A DNA stretch of 7,274 bases from DATLGD01 sp035540755. GTDB taxonomy: Bacteria > Actinomycetota > Actinomycetes > Mycobacteriales > SCTD01. Position numbers and translations under genes: made by a program. A model generated the notes under the pieces. The model saw only the letters and a list, made by a program, of their open reading frames with translations, was not told where the DNA came from and did not search any database. The stretch is taken from positions 1-7,274 of the forward strand of contig DATLGD010000042.1 of the NCBI GenBank assembly GCA_035540755.1, read 5' to 3'. This document shows positions 5,957 through 7,274 of this stretch, in pieces. Every line of letters begins with the position of its first letter. Positions within the stretch are counted from its first letter, which is position 1.

Positions 5957-6382
5957 TCAGACGCGCGTGCGCGCGTTCTTGTCGGCGAGCAGCGCGACGG
6001 CCGTGAGGACGGCGCCGGACGCGAGGTGCAGCACGTGGTCGGCGCCGTTGAGGGCCACGACGTTCAGGGCGGTGTCGGTGATGAGCGGGCCGAGCACGCC
6101 GAGCGCCAGGTACGTGACGCCGATCGCGAGGTTGGCCCCGCGCGAGGTGTCGTGGCGCTTGGACGCGGCGATGAGCGCGACGCCGATGAGCAGGTGGACG
6201 ATGTTGTGCAGGTGGTTGACCTGGAAGATGCCGAGCAGGTCGTTGTCGGTCCGGTCGGCGAAGGTCTCGCTGACGAAGAAGCCGGCGATGCCGACGAGCG
6301 TGTAGATCGCGCCGAACGCGAGGGCGACGGTCTGGTTGACGGTGCGGCCGGTACGGCCCACCTCGTGCGAGCCGTGGGTCAC
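5957..6382 (-). CDS. DUF4383 domain four-helix membrane protein
   Basis: A small integral-membrane protein of unknown function, 141 residues. Four hydrophobic helices are seen at about 17-37, 56-73, 83-100 and 115-133. The DUF4383-like signature is the polar, histidine-containing entry to helix 2 (NHLHNIVHLLIG, 56-67), and a related pattern NGADHVLHLASG (112-123) enters helix 4, so the protein looks like an internal duplication of a two-helix unit. The GTG at 6382 has AGGAGG 4 bases upstream, which fixes the start even though the frame is open beyond it. It is convergent with the TetR gene, with only 3 bases between stop codons, and divergent from the DUF72 gene. The conserved His pairs might bind metal or haem, but that is a guess. 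Confidence 0.88.
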   Translation of the reverse strand: MTHGSHEVGRTGRTVNQTVALAFGAIYTLVGIAGFFVSETFADRTDNDLLGIFQVNHLHNIVHLLIGVALIAASKRHDTSRGANLAIGVTYLALGVLGPLITDTALNVVALNGADHVLHLASGAVLTAVALLADKNARTRV

Positions 6383-6428
6383 GGTGCCTCCTGGGGTCGT
6401 GGAGCAGCGGTGTGCTGCAGCCCCGGGA

Positions 6429-6463
6429 CTACCCCGGTGATCGCGACTGCAACACCCGGGTAG
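6429..6463. repeat. Imperfect inverted repeat in the DUF4383/DUF72 divergent spacer
   Basis: Arms CTACCCCGGTG (6429-6439) and CACCCGGGTAG (6453-6463) match at 10 of 11 positions around a 13-base spacer. They lie in the 90 bases between two divergent start codons and end 9 bases before the DUF72 ATG. It could be an operator shared by both genes, or a leader hairpin for DUF72. High G+C makes some chance symmetry expected, but the AT-containing ends (CTA/TAG) add weight. Confidence 0.4.
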
Positions 6464-6472
6464 ACCGCGGGC

Positions 6473-7267
6473 ATGGGCGTCCTCGTCGGCACCTCCGGGT
6501 GGCAGTACCGCGACTGGCGCGGCCGCTTCTACCCGCAGCGCCTGCCGCAGCGGCTCTGGCTCGAGCACCACGCCGCGCACTGGTCGACCGTCGAGGTGAA
6601 CAACTCCTTCTACCGGCTGCCGGCGCGCGAGGTCTTCGAGGCGTGGCGGGCGCGGACGCCGGCCGACTACGTCGTCACCGTCAAGGCGTCGCGCTTCCTC
6701 ACGCACGTCAAGCGGCTGCGGGAGCCGCAGGAGCCGGTGGCGCGCCTGGTGGACCGGGTGTCCGCGCTCGGCGACCGGCAGGGACCGGTTCTCGTGCAGC
6801 TGCCGCCCGACCAGCAGCTCGCGCTCGACCGGCTCGCCGAGACCCTCGCCTGCTTCCCTGCCGGGACGCGCGTCGTCGTCGAGCCCCGGCACCCGAGCTG
6901 GTGGGTGCCCGAGCTGCGCGACCTGCTCGTGCAGCACGACGCCGCCCTGTGCTGGGCCGACCGCGGCTCGGAGCCGGTGGCGCCCCTGTGGCGCACGGCG
7001 TCGTGGGGGTACCTGCGGCTGCACGCGGGCGGCGGCGAGGACGTGTGGCCGTACGAGGAGCGCGTGCTGGCGCGCTGGGCCGACCTGCTCGTCGAGACGT
7101 GGCGCGACGACGAGGACGTGCTCGTCTACACGAACAACGACCCGGGCGGCGCCGCCCTGCGCGACGGCGTCGCGCTGGCGCGGCTGCTGCGCGAGCGCGG
7201 GCGCACGACGGGGCGCGTCCCGGACCTCGCCGACGTCACCCGGTCAGAGCTCGTCGGACAGGAGTAG
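6473..7267 (+). CDS. DUF72 (YecE-like) domain protein
   Basis: A 264-residue protein, the usual length for the family, which adopts a TIM-barrel-like fold and has no settled biochemical role. Family landmarks in order: GTSGWQYRDWRGRFYP (6-21), VEVNNSFYRLP (40-50), VVTVKASRFLTHVKRL (67-82), VLVQLPP (about 105-111), VVVEPRHPSWW (about 133-143), YLRLHAGGG (about 182-190) and VYTNNDPGGAAL (about 218-229). No signal peptide or membrane segment is seen, so it is probably cytosolic. The ATG at 6473 matches the usual family start. No strong ribosome-binding site precedes it, suggesting a short or absent leader. It is divergent from the DUF4383 gene, and I see no functional link to its neighbours. Confidence 0.95.
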   Translation: MGVLVGTSGWQYRDWRGRFYPQRLPQRLWLEHHAAHWSTVEVNNSFYRLPAREVFEAWRARTPADYVVTVKASRFLTHVKRLREPQEPVARLVDRVSALGDRQGPVLVQLPPDQQLALDRLAETLACFPAGTRVVVEPRHPSWWVPELRDLLVQHDAALCWADRGSEPVAPLWRTASWGYLRLHAGGGEDVWPYEERVLARWADLLVETWRDDEDVLVYTNNDPGGAALRDGVALARLLRERGRTTGRVPDLADVTRSELVGQE

Positions 7268-7274
7268 CCAGGCC

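Noticed and set aside
5886..6305. C-terminal continuation of the TetR frame (about 140 residues)
   Set aside because: It is antisense to the DUF4383 gene, Ser/Arg/Ala-rich, and appears only because of the missing base. The other frame gives a sensible TetR C-terminus.
1..7274. CRISPR array, insertion sequence or toxin-antitoxin pair
   Set aside because: I found no regularly spaced repeats, transposase motifs or paired small toxin-like genes in any frame.

Overview
The window is high-GC DNA with gene content typical of an actinobacterium: GTG starts are frequent, the housekeeping order is glmU-prs-rplY, the PRPP synthetase carries the SPDAGRVRVAERW variant, L25 is of the long Ctc-like type, and a DUF4383 membrane protein is present. 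I cannot name the genus.

Positions 1-3194, all on the minus strand, form the core block. In transcription order it contains a tRNA-Gln(TTG), glmU (UDP-GlcNAc synthesis for peptidoglycan), prs (PRPP synthesis, overlapping glmU by 4 bases) and rplY (ribosomal protein L25/Ctc), which runs off the window at position 1. The L25 reading frame is open, but the C-terminal beta domain expected of this family is missing, as if about 45-50 codons had been lost in frame.

Positions 3180-4114 (minus) hold a broken gene for a two-helix-turn-helix protein. Its second half carries a YWCEG motif and resembles a single LAGLIDADG-type domain. One base is missing near 3651. The 3' end of the frame reaches 15 bases into the tRNA-Gln gene.

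Positions 4115-5953 (plus) form a lipid module: a membrane acyl-CoA desaturase with all three histidine boxes, followed 4 bases later by a TetR-family regulator. The desaturase promoter region carries two overlapping palindromes with the shared core TACG-N4-CGTA. They are the obvious candidate operators for the TetR protein, so the pair looks like a self-contained circuit for membrane fatty-acid desaturation. The TetR gene also lacks one base, near 5885, which removes its last 22 residues and opens a long spurious read-through.

Positions 5957-7267 hold a DUF4383 four-helix membrane protein (minus), convergent with the TetR gene with only 3 bases between stop codons, and a complete DUF72 (YecE-like) protein (plus). 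These two are divergent and share a 90-base intergenic region with an imperfect inverted repeat.

The main points for a second look are the tandem operator, the uncharacterised HTH/YWCEG protein, and three lesions (two single-base losses and one in-frame gap). The lesions could be real decay or sequence error.
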